DNA from: Macrophomina tecta
Lineage: Eukaryota; Ascomycota; Dothideomycetes; Botryosphaeriales; Botryosphaeriaceae
NCBI GenBank assembly: GCA_024180945.1
Contig: JAKSGN010000036.1
Location: 1,984,001-2,048,000, forward strand
Reading direction: 5' to 3'
DNA: 64,000 nt
Within the stretch, counting starts at the first letter, position 1, and every line of letters begins with the position of its first letter. The notes under the pieces are model-generated. The model was not told the DNA's origin. It saw only the letters and a program-made list of their open reading frames with translations, and searched no databases. Below are positions 33,429-43,394 of the stretch, piece by piece. A program made the position numbers and the translations under genes.

Positions 33429-34492
33429 TAGTAGCACTTGTTGTAGAAGTGATGCTCTCCACATAAGCAGGGAGGTAGGTTCTTCTCCTGCTTCTTGTCC
33501 CTTAGGGAGGCGGTGAAAGCGGCTTTGGTAGCCTTTGGGTTCTCAGAAGCATTCTGGCGCTGGTAGTTCCGGTACTCAACAATCAGATCATGAAGGGGCT
33601 TGGTAAGCTCATCATTGTGGAGCTTAATCTTGTAGTTGGTGGCCCAGTGGCTATCAAGAGGTGTAAGCGCCTTAAGAAAAGCGGCCTTGCCTCTATCACC
33701 TGCCACGTCAGGTAGTTCCAGCTCCTCTGCCTTGAAGAGAGTCTCTTCCCATTGTGCGAGCCACTTCTCAATGTTCTGACTTGTTGGATCAATCACGTGT
33801 ATGTGGCTTTTGCCAAGTTGTTGGAATATTTGATTCAGTAGTGTTTTGGATTCAGTTATGTCTTATACTCGTTGCACACTTGTCTCAGTAGGTAAGCAAG
33901 TTACATACCCGTTTTACCCTAGTAGGTAGAATAGGTATAAGGGAAGCCCGTACGGCCTCCCTCTACTAGATATGCCACTCATTCCAATTAATTCTTTTAT
34001 CATTGATCAAGCCGTCACACCACTTGTTCCAACATGACTGCTGGGAGGTTTTTCCAATTGGCGTAGCTGATTGATGATGAGTCCTTCCTGAGTCTTCTTT
34101 GTTGGTTGGAGCCGTGCCTTGAGTGCTGTGAGCTGGGAGTAGGGATGAGAGTCGTCTCTAAGCTTATGGAGAATAGGCAGCAATGGCTGGCTAACTGAGT
34201 CCTCAATAACCGTGGAAAGGTCATTGATTTCCTTCCTTAGATTCTCATATTGCTTTATCTTTCGCTCGTATGTCCTCATGCGTATTTTGTAGCGATCCCA
34301 TGCGTGTGCAGGCTCATTATCAGTAGGCTCAGGAGGCTCGGTTGGTTCAAGTGGTTGAGCAGGTTTATCAGGCTTCGAAGGATCGATGTAATCGAATATG
34401 TCGTACTTCTTGGCTCGTGATTGGATGATAAAGTACCATTCATCCCAATTGTCGGCTGTCTTCAAGACGATAATAGGCTTGGAAGACGTCAT
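33429..34492 (-). pseudogene. Copia Gag split by a solo LTR
   Basis: The minus-strand frame starts at ATG 34,492 (MTSSKPIIVLKTADNWDEWY), a UBN2-type Ty1/copia Gag with a DEWY core-like motif. It runs to LRQLEKPPSS, is interrupted by the solo LTR at 33,782-34,034, and resumes as QNIEKWLAQWEETLFKAEEL. It ends in the zinc knuckle CLCGEHHFYNKC. Removing the LTR and one copy of its 5-bp duplication restores continuity. Past the knuckle the hAT-1 end begins and pol is not seen. Without the interruption it would be ~270 residues. Confidence 0.82.
33782..34034 (-). repeat. Solo copia LTR (253 bp) with 5-bp target duplication
   Basis: On the minus strand it runs TGTTGGAACAAGTG...TTGATCCAACA. It is flanked by perfect 5-bp direct repeats TGACT at 33,777-33,781 and 34,035-34,039. 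With no internal region left, it is a solo LTR from LTR-LTR recombination after insertion into gag. It is longer than the related LTRs at 34,814 (161 bp) and 58,531 (147 bp). Confidence 0.9.
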
Positions 34493-34498
34493 GGCGTA

Positions 34499-34527
34499 GT
34501 GTTGCGTTGCGTTGCGTTGCGTTGCGT
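34499..34527. repeat. TTGCG pentanucleotide microsatellite
   Basis: About five tandem units of gttgc immediately upstream (minus strand) of the copia gag ATG at 34,492. Lies in the would-be 5' UTR of that element. Confidence 0.8.
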
Positions 34528-34813
34528 GCCAATGCAGGCACAGGTAAGTTGCCAAAGTAGGCAGAAGGCGTGAGGCCAATGAACAAGCCGTCACTTAAGT
34601 GTATTGCGCTAGGGAGGCAGCAAGGGCGCTCCACTGTAGGCAGAAAACGTGTTGTAGGAGGCAGCAAGGGCGCTCCGTTACAGGACACGTATGGCAGATG
34701 ATTGCCAGGGAGGGAGGTCCGGATGCCACGGAACACTCGGAATAGCACAATGCGGTGCTAGGGAGGATGGCTTAGACTGCAGAAGGCATCAAAGACGCAT
34801 CCGGGCTCATAAC
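34528..34813. other. Probable copia 5' leader, minus strand
   Basis: No coding signal. A ~20-bp block 'ggaggcagcaagggcgctcc' occurs twice, at about 34,613 and 34,658. Position suggests the leader of the minus-strand copia element, but no LTR is attached on this side in the right orientation. Confidence 0.35.
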
Positions 34814-34974
34814 TGTTGGAACAAGTGAGGTGACAGCTTATTCAGTAGTGAAAGGCATTGATTGGCATTAAGAGGGAGAGGGTTGGTGACCCGACCGCCT
34901 CTTATACGAGTAATTGTAGCTAAGCGATGTGGTGTGATAATAAGGAGACCTTGAAACACGTGATTGATCCAACA
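34814..34974 (+). repeat. Copia LTR, 161 bp
   Basis: TGTTGGAACAAGTG to TTGATCCAACA on the plus strand. The copia internal fragment follows directly, so this is probably the 5' LTR of that truncated element. The two 5-bp flanks (ataac and ggacc) differ, so it is not a clean solo insertion. Confidence 0.82.
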
Positions 34975-35708
34975 GGACCGAATCGAGCTGGTCAAAATCT
35001 GAAGCAAAAACAACCACAAGCAAACCAAGACCACCCAGAATGCCCTTGTTGCAATAAGAAGTCATCCTGGAGGAGCAGATCAATGCTTCCACCTGCATCC
35101 AGAACTTTGGAAAGGAGGCACCTTTGTTCCAAACAAACAACTTGTCGACCAATACAAGGCAAGCTTGGATAAACCGAATCAAGCAAGCACCAATCCCAAG
35201 CGTGGAACCTTGCGGAACATGGCTATCACAAACACGATGCCTAAAGCTATAATCAATGCGAACCAAAGTCTTGACTATGACCTGCGGGATCGATTTATCG
35301 TCGACACGGGATCATTCTATCACTGCGTGAATAGCAAGAAGTCATTTGTCGAATTTCAAGACACTCTTCCGACCGAGATTACCACCGGTGGAGAACCAGT
35401 CAAAGTTCTTGCCAGAGGAACGGCTCAACTAACCTATCTGGATTCAAACAAGAACTCGATTACCAGGACCATTCAAGATGTTCAATATGTTCCGTCGCTT
35501 CCAATCAACACGATTTCAACCCGGATTTTCTATGAACGAAAGCACAACCCTCTCTATTTTATTGGCAGCAAAACATGCCCTGGATTCTTCAACCAACACG
35601 GAGAAGAAAATCATGTACACGCCTTTTGACGAAACAATTGGATTCTTCAGCCCACTCATTCAGGCAGTTGGCCCAAACGATGACATTGAGAAAACACAAG
35701 GTCAGATG
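34975..35708 (+). pseudogene. Copia Gag-Pol remnant: zinc knuckle and protease
   Basis: After the LTR an open stretch gives a degenerate knuckle (CPCCNKK, then after a 1-nt shift HPGGADQC). It runs on to the aspartic protease at about 35,290 (DRFIVDTGSFYHCVNSKKSF), with TYLDSNKNSI, DVQYVPSLPINTIST and FYERKHN behind it. Another shift near 35,605 moves the frame to MYTPFDETIGFF. Integrase and RT are missing, cut off where gypsy LTR2 begins. At least two frameshifts and both ends deleted. Confidence 0.8.
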
Positions 35709-36117
35709 TGTTACGGCGCAGCCTTCACAGGACCTGGGACAGATGGGGGAAAGGAACAAGCGGGGCGCAGACGAGCGCCGCGAAAGGTCCACCAGGAAAA
35801 ACGGGGGTCACGTGATGCCCCACCAGTTCAGATAGTTCAGACCACCCACAGAGATGAACTTCATGAACACTAGATTGTATACACTCTCCTACTTGTATAT
35901 AAACCACACTCCTTAGATAGCTTTGATCTTCGTGGTCAACTTCAGCAATAGAATTTGGACTCTATTGGTAACACGGCCTTCGCACGCAGTGCTCAGTCTC
36001 ATCACGTGTTCGACTTGCTCTCACCCTCTTCTTGTACCCACTCAAGGAAAATCCCCTCGACAGGTTTTCTCCCTCTTTGGTGTTTGGATCCTTAGAGGCA
36101 GAGGCCCGCTCGTTACA
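35709..36117 (+). repeat. Gypsy LTR (LTR2), 409 bp
   Basis: Same ends as LTR1 (TGTTACGGCG...CTCGTTACA) with a ~40-bp shortening in the middle. Left flank is copia pol and right flank is the DUF3435 gene. The 5-bp flanks (agatg, attgg) do not match, so it may mark recombination between two insertions that fused unrelated sequences. Confidence 0.87.
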
Positions 36118-37107
36118 ATTGGATGGGAGAACGATTCTGAGGAAGATGAAAGGATGGACTACACTGCTGAGGAAGTGAGACCCTTTGCTATGAGGACGTC
36201 ACCCTCTTGCTCCTTCCCAACCCGCAGGCCGACCGGGACATTCTCGTCATGGAGGTTACGCTTAAATACACGAAAGGCTGGAAGAAGAAGCCGAAGCCGT
36301 AAGCCAAATTATCCTCATCTTATTTCCGGTATCAGACGCTGAGAGGTCCACAGAAAGACATACATCCTCACCGAAGTCAATGACCTCATCTTTGATCCAG
36401 TTGTGCTTATGCTCGCGATTGCGGTACTGGACAACGCCTTCGAGCCCAAGTTCCAATCTGTAGAAGATATCTTTCGCACTCGCGTTCGGGCACCACGAAA
36501 CAGTCTGGGGCTGAAATGGAAGCCTGAGAAACTAAAGGTCCCAATCGTTCGCCAAGCTGAAGCGTCACCCACCGGCATTATAACATCCGATATCAAAGCC
36601 CTTCGCTACCACACTTACCTCTACTATCTTCAGCGTCTGGGGCTCGCGGCGGGATTTATGCAAATCTTAGGAGCATATGTAGTACGAAGAGGAGCCGGTG
36701 AGGCTGTTGATTGTAGGTAGTGCCTTGAAAGTATACTATGAGCAGTCTATGCTAACCTATCTTAGCCGTCGCAACCCAAGCCCAGCTTCAACAGGTCATG
36801 GGCCATAGAGATGCCGGAATATACCAAGCATACATTAACCAACGAGTCCAGTGCGACGTGCAAGCCGCATTTTTAGGGAGACCGTCGTCTACTGCACTCT
36901 TCAAGGCGGCTACGCATATGAGCCGTTATGTCGATCCCCGCGCCCCAACTGAACTCTCTTCCAGCGATCTTGATGCTCTCAAAACCAGCCCTGAAGTCGT
37001 ACGGCTACGACAGCTACGCGATCATCTCTCGAAAGAAGTACGGCAAGAGTCTGGCACTTTAAGGAATGCGGAGGCGGATGGAACTAAGATGTACCGGATG
37101 TACAAGC
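36118..37107 (+). pseudogene. DUF3435 tyrosine-recombinase-like gene, fragment
   Basis: Two canonical introns are inferred: 36,299-36,353 (GTAAGC...ACAG) and 36,713-36,765 (GTAGGT...CTAAC...TAG). Splicing gives LCYEDVTLLLLPNPQADRD, MEVTLKYTKGWKKKPKPKTY, DLIFDPVVLMLAIAVLDNAF, then YYLQRLGLAAG, YVVRRGAGEAVD and QVMGHRDAGIYQAYINQRVQ. The order is typical of DUF3435 proteins, a family that includes the tyrosine-recombinase 'captains' of Starship elements, although not every DUF3435 protein is a captain. RRGAGEA and MGHR correspond to the conserved arginine and H-x-x-R region. The N-terminal part is lost at LTR2, and the C-terminal part is split off by the LTR at 37,108. Confidence 0.8.
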
Positions 37108-37367
37108 TGTTACGGCGCAGCCTCCACAGTATAGGGAATAAGGAAGGAAGGGACGTTCTGCGGGGAATTCCAAAGAAAAGAGGGGATCACGTGGCTCAGC
37201 ACGTGAGTACCCAAGGACGGACCCACCGAGCCCTTACGAGCCGATATACTCCCATCCTGCTGTTATCCTGCTAAGTTCAGACCGTCATCTTTCAAGGACA
37301 TCCAGAAGTGCCTACTGAAACCCCTACGAACAACTTTTAGCGCGAATTCGAATTTCTCGGCCCTACA

Positions 37368-38654
37368 ATGTCTGCCGACGAAGATGGTGGGGGCGGATAC
37401 GCGACCGTTGGCGCGTCGCGACGCGCTGCGCGCCTTCAGGAACGCCCCGACTATCGTGCCCTCCATACCGGGAAACCAACGGGGCAGCGAAGGGCTCGCG
37501 CGACTACCGTATCCGACCCACCTTGCGATTCTACCCTGGACGACGTTATTGGCCTGCTCAATGTCATTGTTACGCAGAATGACCGGCTTGCCGAGCGGAA
37601 TGAAGAGCTTACGGAGCAGGTGGCCAGGAACGAAGACGAGATCAGGCGCCTGCGCAGCGCGCTCGAGACGTCTGAGGAAACGCAGGCCAAGATGGAGGAA
37701 CGCATGGGGAAGATAGAGAAGCAGTTGGCGGCTCTCGTAGAGTCGACGCGCAGGAACCTAAGCTCGCAGTCCCAGATCAACGCCACGTACGCGAACGTGC
37801 TCCGAGGAGGTCCGCCGACACCAGCAAATACCAGCCCGTCGTCCATCGCCGCTGTCCCAGTGCGCACGAACCACGCGATTGTCCCTAAGGCTCAGATGAT
37901 GCCGCCCGCGATCGAGCTCGATCTCACCAACGCCAACGTCGAGACCGCAAGCCCTGGGGATGTTCGCGCGCGGCTGCAGATAGCGCTAGAGAATCAAGAA
38001 GCCACAAAGGAGGTCAAGTGCTGCGGAATCACAAGGAACCCGAACGAAGCGGCCAAGGTACGCGTTTTCTTTAGGACGGAAGAGGACGAAGAGCTCGTCA
38101 GGTCGAACCTCGGATGGCTGGAGACGGCCTTCCGTGGGGCGAGGATCCGGGGTCGCCAGTGGCACCCAGTCAAGGTAGACAATGTCAACAAGCTAGCCAT
38201 TCTGAACGATGACCGCACTACGGTGCGCGCCGATGCATGCGAGAAGATTGGCACCGAGAACGACGTCGAAGTAACGCAGGTCCGTTGGCTGAGCAAGCCA
38301 AGCAGCCGCCTCTACGGGTCGGCGGTGATTTACCTTGCTAAGAAGAGCGAGGCCGACTCACTCCTTGCCAGGAGAGTGATCGATGTAGGCGGAGAGGCGG
38401 CGTATACTAATGTGTTTGAACACCGCCCGCGTCCAAGACGCTGCTTTAAGTGCCAGAGCTACGACCATCTGCAGTTCCGCTGCCGAGGAGAAGAACGATG
38501 CGCGAAATGCGCAGGCGTCGGCCACAGGGAGGACGGCTGCTCGTCGACGACGGTAAAGTGCGCCGCTTGCGGCGGTCCGCATAGGGCAGACTACAGAGGC
38601 TGCCCGGAGTATGACAAGCTCTTGCGCGAAATGCTTCACCAGCGTAATGAGTAG
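37368..38654 (+). CDS. LINE-B ORF1 (Gag-like protein)
   Basis: 428 codons, intact, ATG at 37,368. Residues ~60-125 form a strong heptad coiled coil (RLAERNEELTEQVARNEDEI...MEERMGKIEKQLAALVE). A central domain follows, with three CCHC-type knuckles at ~365-420: CFKCQSYDHLQFRC, CAKCAGVGHREDGC and CAACGGPHRADYRGC. Architecture is the same as LINE-A ORF1 with little sequence identity. Binds element RNA in related LINEs. The ORF2 ATG lies 2 bases before the final TAG within an 8-nt overlap. Confidence 0.87.
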   Translation: MSADEDGGGGYATVGASRRAARLQERPDYRALHTGKPTGQRRARATTVSDPPCDSTLDDVIGLLNVIVTQNDRLAERNEELTEQVARNEDEIRRLRSALETSEETQAKMEERMGKIEKQLAALVESTRRNLSSQSQINATYANVLRGGPPTPANTSPSSIAAVPVRTNHAIVPKAQMMPPAIELDLTNANVETASPGDVRARLQIALENQEATKEVKCCGITRNPNEAAKVRVFFRTEEDEELVRSNLGWLETAFRGARIRGRQWHPVKVDNVNKLAILNDDRTTVRADACEKIGTENDVEVTQVRWLSKPSSRLYGSAVIYLAKKSEADSLLARRVIDVGGEAAYTNVFEHRPRPRRCFKCQSYDHLQFRCRGEERCAKCAGVGHREDGCSSTTVKCAACGGPHRADYRGCPEYDKLLREMLHQRNE

Positions 38655-41600
38655 GTCGCTCAAGGTGATTCACGCGAACTTAGGAAAGAGCGGAACAGCG
38701 CAGTATAGCCTACTAAACGACGAAGACCTCAGCGATTTCAGCGTTATTTTCATCTCGGAGCCAAGCTGCTTTCGCGGGCCTGGCGGCGAGACCATGGCAG
38801 TACCAGTCACTCATTCATACTGGAAGCAACTACTGCCGACGACGTCGCGACATAGTCGCTACCCCGTTCGCTCAATGTTGTAGATCCGCAAAGACACGCA
38901 AGCCAGGCAGATAGCAGTACCCTCTGGCGACATTACAGCCGCAGTTGTTACGCTACGGGACCGGATCGTGTTCGTGGCAGCCGTGTACGTCGCCAAGAAG
39001 GAGAACGTGGACGACCCGGAACTCACCAGCGCGCTTGAGCACCTGCGAACGGCAATCACACAGGTAGGAAGCCAAACCAACGGGGTACTAGAGCTCCTCA
39101 TCTGCGGTGATTTTAATAGACACGACCAGTTGTGGGGAGGTGATCTTGTGTACGGCTCACCACGCAGCGGAGAAGGCGCGCCGATAATCGACTTTATGGA
39201 GGACTTTCACCTGCAGAACCTGCTGCCTAGAGGCACGGTCACGTACGAGTCGGCCGGACACAGCTCTACGATCGATCTTATCCTAGCGTCGCCCCAACTA
39301 ACGGAAGAGATGAGCAACTGTAGCCCTACTAGCACGGCATACGGACGTGATCATCTGGCTATCGAGACCTATTTTGAGACTGACGTGCCTTACCAGGAAC
39401 TGGAAGCGCAATACACGTTCCGCAGTGCCAACTGGGAGGCCGTCAGAAGCGAGGTGAGAAAGACACTTGTTAAGGAGCCTCCTCCAGATGCCCAGGACAT
39501 GGAAAGCTTCACCAACTATCTATTAGAAACGGTTTCGGCAGCACTGCGGCGCTGCATCCCTAAAGCGAGACCGTCACCATACGTGAAGAAGTGGTGGACG
39601 GCGGACCTCAGTCAATTGCGAAGGTCATACACCTACTTCAGGAACCAGGCGAGAGGGCGCCGAAGGTGGGGACAGCCAGATATCTGGTTAGAGGCACAGG
39701 CAAGGGAAGCGGCCAAAAGATTCCATGACACGATGAGGCGCCAGAAGCGAAGGTGCTGGAAGGACTTTCTTGTGGAGCCGACCAACATCTGGAAAGCGGC
39801 CAAGTATCTTACCGATTCAGGAAGCAGCGGACTTGCTCGAATTACACGCCTCAAACACCAGGACGGCTACGCGGAGTCCTGCGAGGAGATCTCGGAGACG
39901 CTGATCAGGAACTTCTTCCCGGAGCTCCCTGAAGTACGGGGGGGCGCACAGGCCGTGGCGGCTCAGGACTTTGGTGAGCAGCTCGAATACGCACCACTGA
40001 CAATGGAAGAAGTAAAGGAGGCCGTCTTCCGGGCCAGTCCATTCAAAGCACCGGGAGCAGACGGAATTCCCGCGGTTGTGTGGCGCGAGCTTTGGCCAGT
40101 GATTGGCAAGCATATCTTTCAGCTTTTCAACGAATCGTTACTACATGGCCGCTTACCTAGCCGCTGGAGCATCGCGAGAATTATTCCGCTGCGCAAGACA
40201 GGAAAGTCAGCGGAGGTGGCGCAAGGATACAGGCCAATCTCGCTGTTGTCGACGCTGGGAAAAGCGCTAGAGTCAGTGGTGGCAGAGAGGATCTCTGCAT
40301 TGGCGGAGGAGCACTCTCTACTACCTAAGAACCACTTTGGCGGTAGGAAGCAACGATCCACAGTGCAGGCACTAACCGTCCTCCAGCAACGCATCTATGA
40401 CGCGTGGCGCGAAGGCAAGGTTCTCTCGCTTCTATCGTTCGACGTCAAAGGGGCTTACAACGGCGTTGCCCGAGACGTGCTCCTCCAGCGGCTCCGACAA
40501 AGAAGGATCCCGGAAGTGCTGGTCAAATGGGTGAAAGCGTTCTGCTCCAATAGGAGCGCCTCTGTGGTGGTGAATGGCGAGACGTCTAGGGTCATGGACC
40601 TGCCGCAGGCAGGACTTCCGCAGGGATCGCCTCTCTCGCCGATACTATTTCTATTCTTCAACGCCGACTTAGTCCAGTCCGTAACCAACAAGAACAAAGG
40701 AGCCATCGCCTTTATCGACGACTATAGCGCCTGGGTGACGGGATTGTCCGCAAGCGAGAACGTGGCAAAGCTTCAAAGAACGGTGGTGGCTCGAGCCGAA
40801 GAGTGGGAAGCGACGAGCGGCGCGACGTTTGAAGCAGAGAAGACGATACTTATCCACTTTACGCGGAATGAGCAGAGGCGATCTGGCCAGCCGATAATAG
40901 TTAAGGGAAGAGAGGTGCACCCAAAGGCAGAAGCGAAGATTCTCGGCGTCATCTTCGACCAGGAACTCCGGTTCAAGGCCCATGCGGGGAGGATCGCAAA
41001 AAGGGGCGTCCAGGCAGCCCTGGCGCTAAAGCGACTACAGGGCCTTCGACCTAGCAGCGTGCGCCAGCTCTTCTCAGCCACCGTAGCCCCGGCGGTCGAC
41101 TATGCGGCTCCAATATGGGCGCCAGCCATAACGGCACCACTGATGAAATCACTCGAGGCAGTGCAGAGAATCGCGGGCAGAGCAATCACCGGGGCGTTCC
41201 GGACGGTAGCGCTGCCCATCCTCGAAGCCGAAGCAGCGATTCTACCTGTCGAGATCCGCCTCTCCCAGCAACTGCTTCGATTTTGGGTCAGCTGCCACAC
41301 TCTGCCGCAGAAACACCCGTTCTGGAAGCTGAAGCGTGCGATCGACCCGGCCAACAAGAGGTTCGTGTCCCCGCTGCAACGAATAATGCTGACGGCTAGA
41401 GAAATCGACGCTGAACGCCTCGAAACGATCCGCCCATTTGTAAGAATGCCGTGGGCCGACAGACCAGCCGTTCAGATTGACTCCCTAGAGCCGGCGAAGC
41501 TCCGAGCCAGCTCTCCGCCAAGGTCAGAGGTAGCCATCTTCACGGGTGGCGCGCAAAGAAGCGGCAAGCTCGGAACCGGCGTCTTTTGCGTGGATAGTAG

Positions 41601-42512
41601 GGGCACGACCATCGTCGCTCAGTCATGTCCGGTCGGCAAATCTGAGTCAGTAGACAGATTATTCGCAGAGCTCCACGCAATCCACCAAGCAGTAGAGCTG
41701 ATACATGGCACGTGGTCGACCGCGATGGTGGCTGAAAATCCCGAAGCAGCCAAGGTAAAACACGCCATCTATAGTAACAGCAAGACAGCCCTCCGTCTCC
41801 TCCGCAGGTCGCAACAAGTGCCGCGTCAGGAACCGTTCGAAACATCCTCCGCTTATTAGACCAGATCAGATGCAACAAGGGACCGCCCGTCGAGTTCAGG
41901 TGGGTGCCAGCGCGCGAAGGGATTGTAGGGAGCGAGAAGGCGCATAGCTTGGCACTACAAGCTACAGAGAACAACCAAGAGCCTCTTTTAGGCAATCTAA
42001 TACGGCCGTTAGCACTGGCTCGGTGTAGGGAAATCACTTTGAGACTATGGAGGAGAACATTCGAAGCTTCCAAGGTCGGCGAGTCGACCCGCAAGCTTGA
42101 CCGAGCGTTAGCACATTTCCACACCAAGAAGCTCTATGACCAACTGAACTACAAGGAAGCCGCAGCGATTGCGCAACTAAGAACGTCGAAAGCGAGCCTA
42201 AACGAACCGCTATATAAGATCAAGCGAGCAGAGGCGCCCTCGTGTAACTACGGAGCGGAGAGGGAAACAGTCAAGCACTTCCTTTTAGAGTATCCGCGTT
42301 AGATAGATCTACGCGCTAGATTACAGATTAACCTAGGAAGTAGATTCGGTAATCTCGCGTTTATGCTAGGCGGATGGTCGGGCACGAGAAAGCCCGACGG
42401 TAGGTATGCAGATGGGCCGCCGGAGAAGTAGCGGGCGGACATACGCGCAGTTAAAGCAACAGCAGTATTTGCTCTGACCACGGGAAGACTAATCAGAACC
42501 AAAGACTGGTAG
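38647..42512 (+). pseudogene. LINE-B ORF2: endonuclease, RT, RNase H; three TGG-to-TAG stops
   Basis: ATG at 38,647 overlaps the ORF1 stop (ATGAGTAG). APE endonuclease: IHANLGKSG, ICGDFNRHDQLWGGD near 39,105, YGRDHLAIE. RT: FDVKGAYNGVA, GLPQGSPLSPILF, AFIDDYSAW (catalytic FIDD). RNase H: FTGGAQRSGKLGTGV, ELHAIHQAVEL, SNSKTALR, VGSEKAHSLAL; the usual first aspartate is G here and the 'SD' block is 'SN'. The terminal knuckle is CNYGAERETVKHFLLE. TAG codons at 38,881, 42,300 and 42,429 replace expected tryptophans (WIRKD, RW, EKW), plus one frameshift near 41,810. Dead copy, still close to intact. Confidence 0.87.
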
Positions 42513-42796
42513 CAACTAGAGACTAAAAGCTCAATCCTTCTCGGAGCAAAGCAATCCCTTCACGAGGGGTGCATGGAGGACAGCTCTGCTTTTACATTTC
42601 CTTTTTTCCTTGCGTTCGTTAAGCTTTATCTATTAGCCGATTTGTCCGTGTCTATTTTCAGATCGTTGAACTAGAGGGAGGTATGGTTTCTTTGCATACA
42701 GTGTGCTGGGCCTCGAATGAACCGGGATCCCAATGTAGCTTAGCGTAGGATAGTGTTCTTTGTCCCTATGGTCTGCTGAGGCCGACGGGGTGTATG

Positions 42797-42827
<31 letters not shown>

Positions 42828-43122
42828 GCGAAGTTCAGACGTTCAACCGCTTGGCGAAATGAACCCACGAACTATCAGATTGTATACACTCTCCTACTAG
42901 TATATAAACCACACTCCTTAGATAGCTTTGACCTCCGTGGTCAACTTCAATAACAATTCAGCACCAATTGTTAGTAACACGGCCTTCGCACGCAGTGCTC
43001 AGTCTATCACGTGTTCGACTTGCTCTCACCCTCTTCTTGTACCCACTCAAGGAAAACCCCCTCGACAGGTTTTCTCCCTCTCTGGTGTTTGGATCCTTAG
43101 AGGCAGAGGCCCGCTCGTTACA

Positions 43123-43394
43123 CTAAGGCTGCGTAAGGGATGAGCTACAATAGCTACGTGCGGATGTTAACTGGATTCGGCTAAAATTCCCGGTTCGATA
43201 GCCAGCTGTGGTCAAGGCTGTACTTGGCATGTGCACTCTTGCTCGTCCTTTACTTCGCTGCAGGTGAGGCCCTGCTTAAGAACGTTGGCATCTTCACTTG
43301 AGATGATAGCAAGACATGCGGAGTGAAGAAGCGTATTGGCTCAACGCGAATATTCAGTGACCATAAGCGGTTTCAGTTGAAATAAACGAAGCAT
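43123..43394. other. Continuation of the DUF3435 locus, then intergenic
   Basis: The first ~25 bases read LRLRKG then stop, consistent with the downstream side of the interrupted DUF3435 gene. The remainder has no motif. Confidence 0.35.

Larger units (their letters stand above)
37283..42830 (+). mobile_element. LINE-B, full-length Tad-type LINE in an LTR
   Basis: 5.55 kb, with a short 5' UTR, overlapping ORF1/ORF2, a 3' UTR of ~0.3 kb and an (ATC)n tail at 42,797-42,827. It is flanked by the 10-bp direct repeat AAGTTCAGAC (37,273-37,282 and 42,831-42,840), a target-primed insertion signature that fixes both ends. LINE-D and the fragment at position 1 are the same family. Confidence 0.9.
37108..43122 (+). 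repeat. Gypsy LTR (LTR3), split by LINE-B
   Basis: The left part 37,108-37,282 starts TGTTACGGCGCAGCC; the right part 42,831/42,841-43,122 ends CCCGCTCGTTACA. Together they are ~457 bp, the length of LTR1. The join point is duplicated (aagttcagac) on both sides of LINE-B. The LTR itself lies within the DUF3435 gene: after it, 43,123 reads in a continuing LRLRKG frame. Its 5-bp flanks (caagc/ctaag) do not match. More diverged than LTR1 in its first half. Confidence 0.85.

Noticed and set aside
30190..33436. 8-bp target duplication for hAT-1
   Set aside because: Flanks of the 18-bp ends do not match under any one-base shift tried.
36299..36302. Stop codon in the DUF3435 fragment after KKPKP
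   Set aside because: It lies in a good GTAAGC...ACAG intron; splicing gives the expected KPKPKTY continuity.
38859..41357. Numerous minus-strand frames across LINE-B
   Set aside because: High-GC shadow frames opposite a well-supported ORF2.
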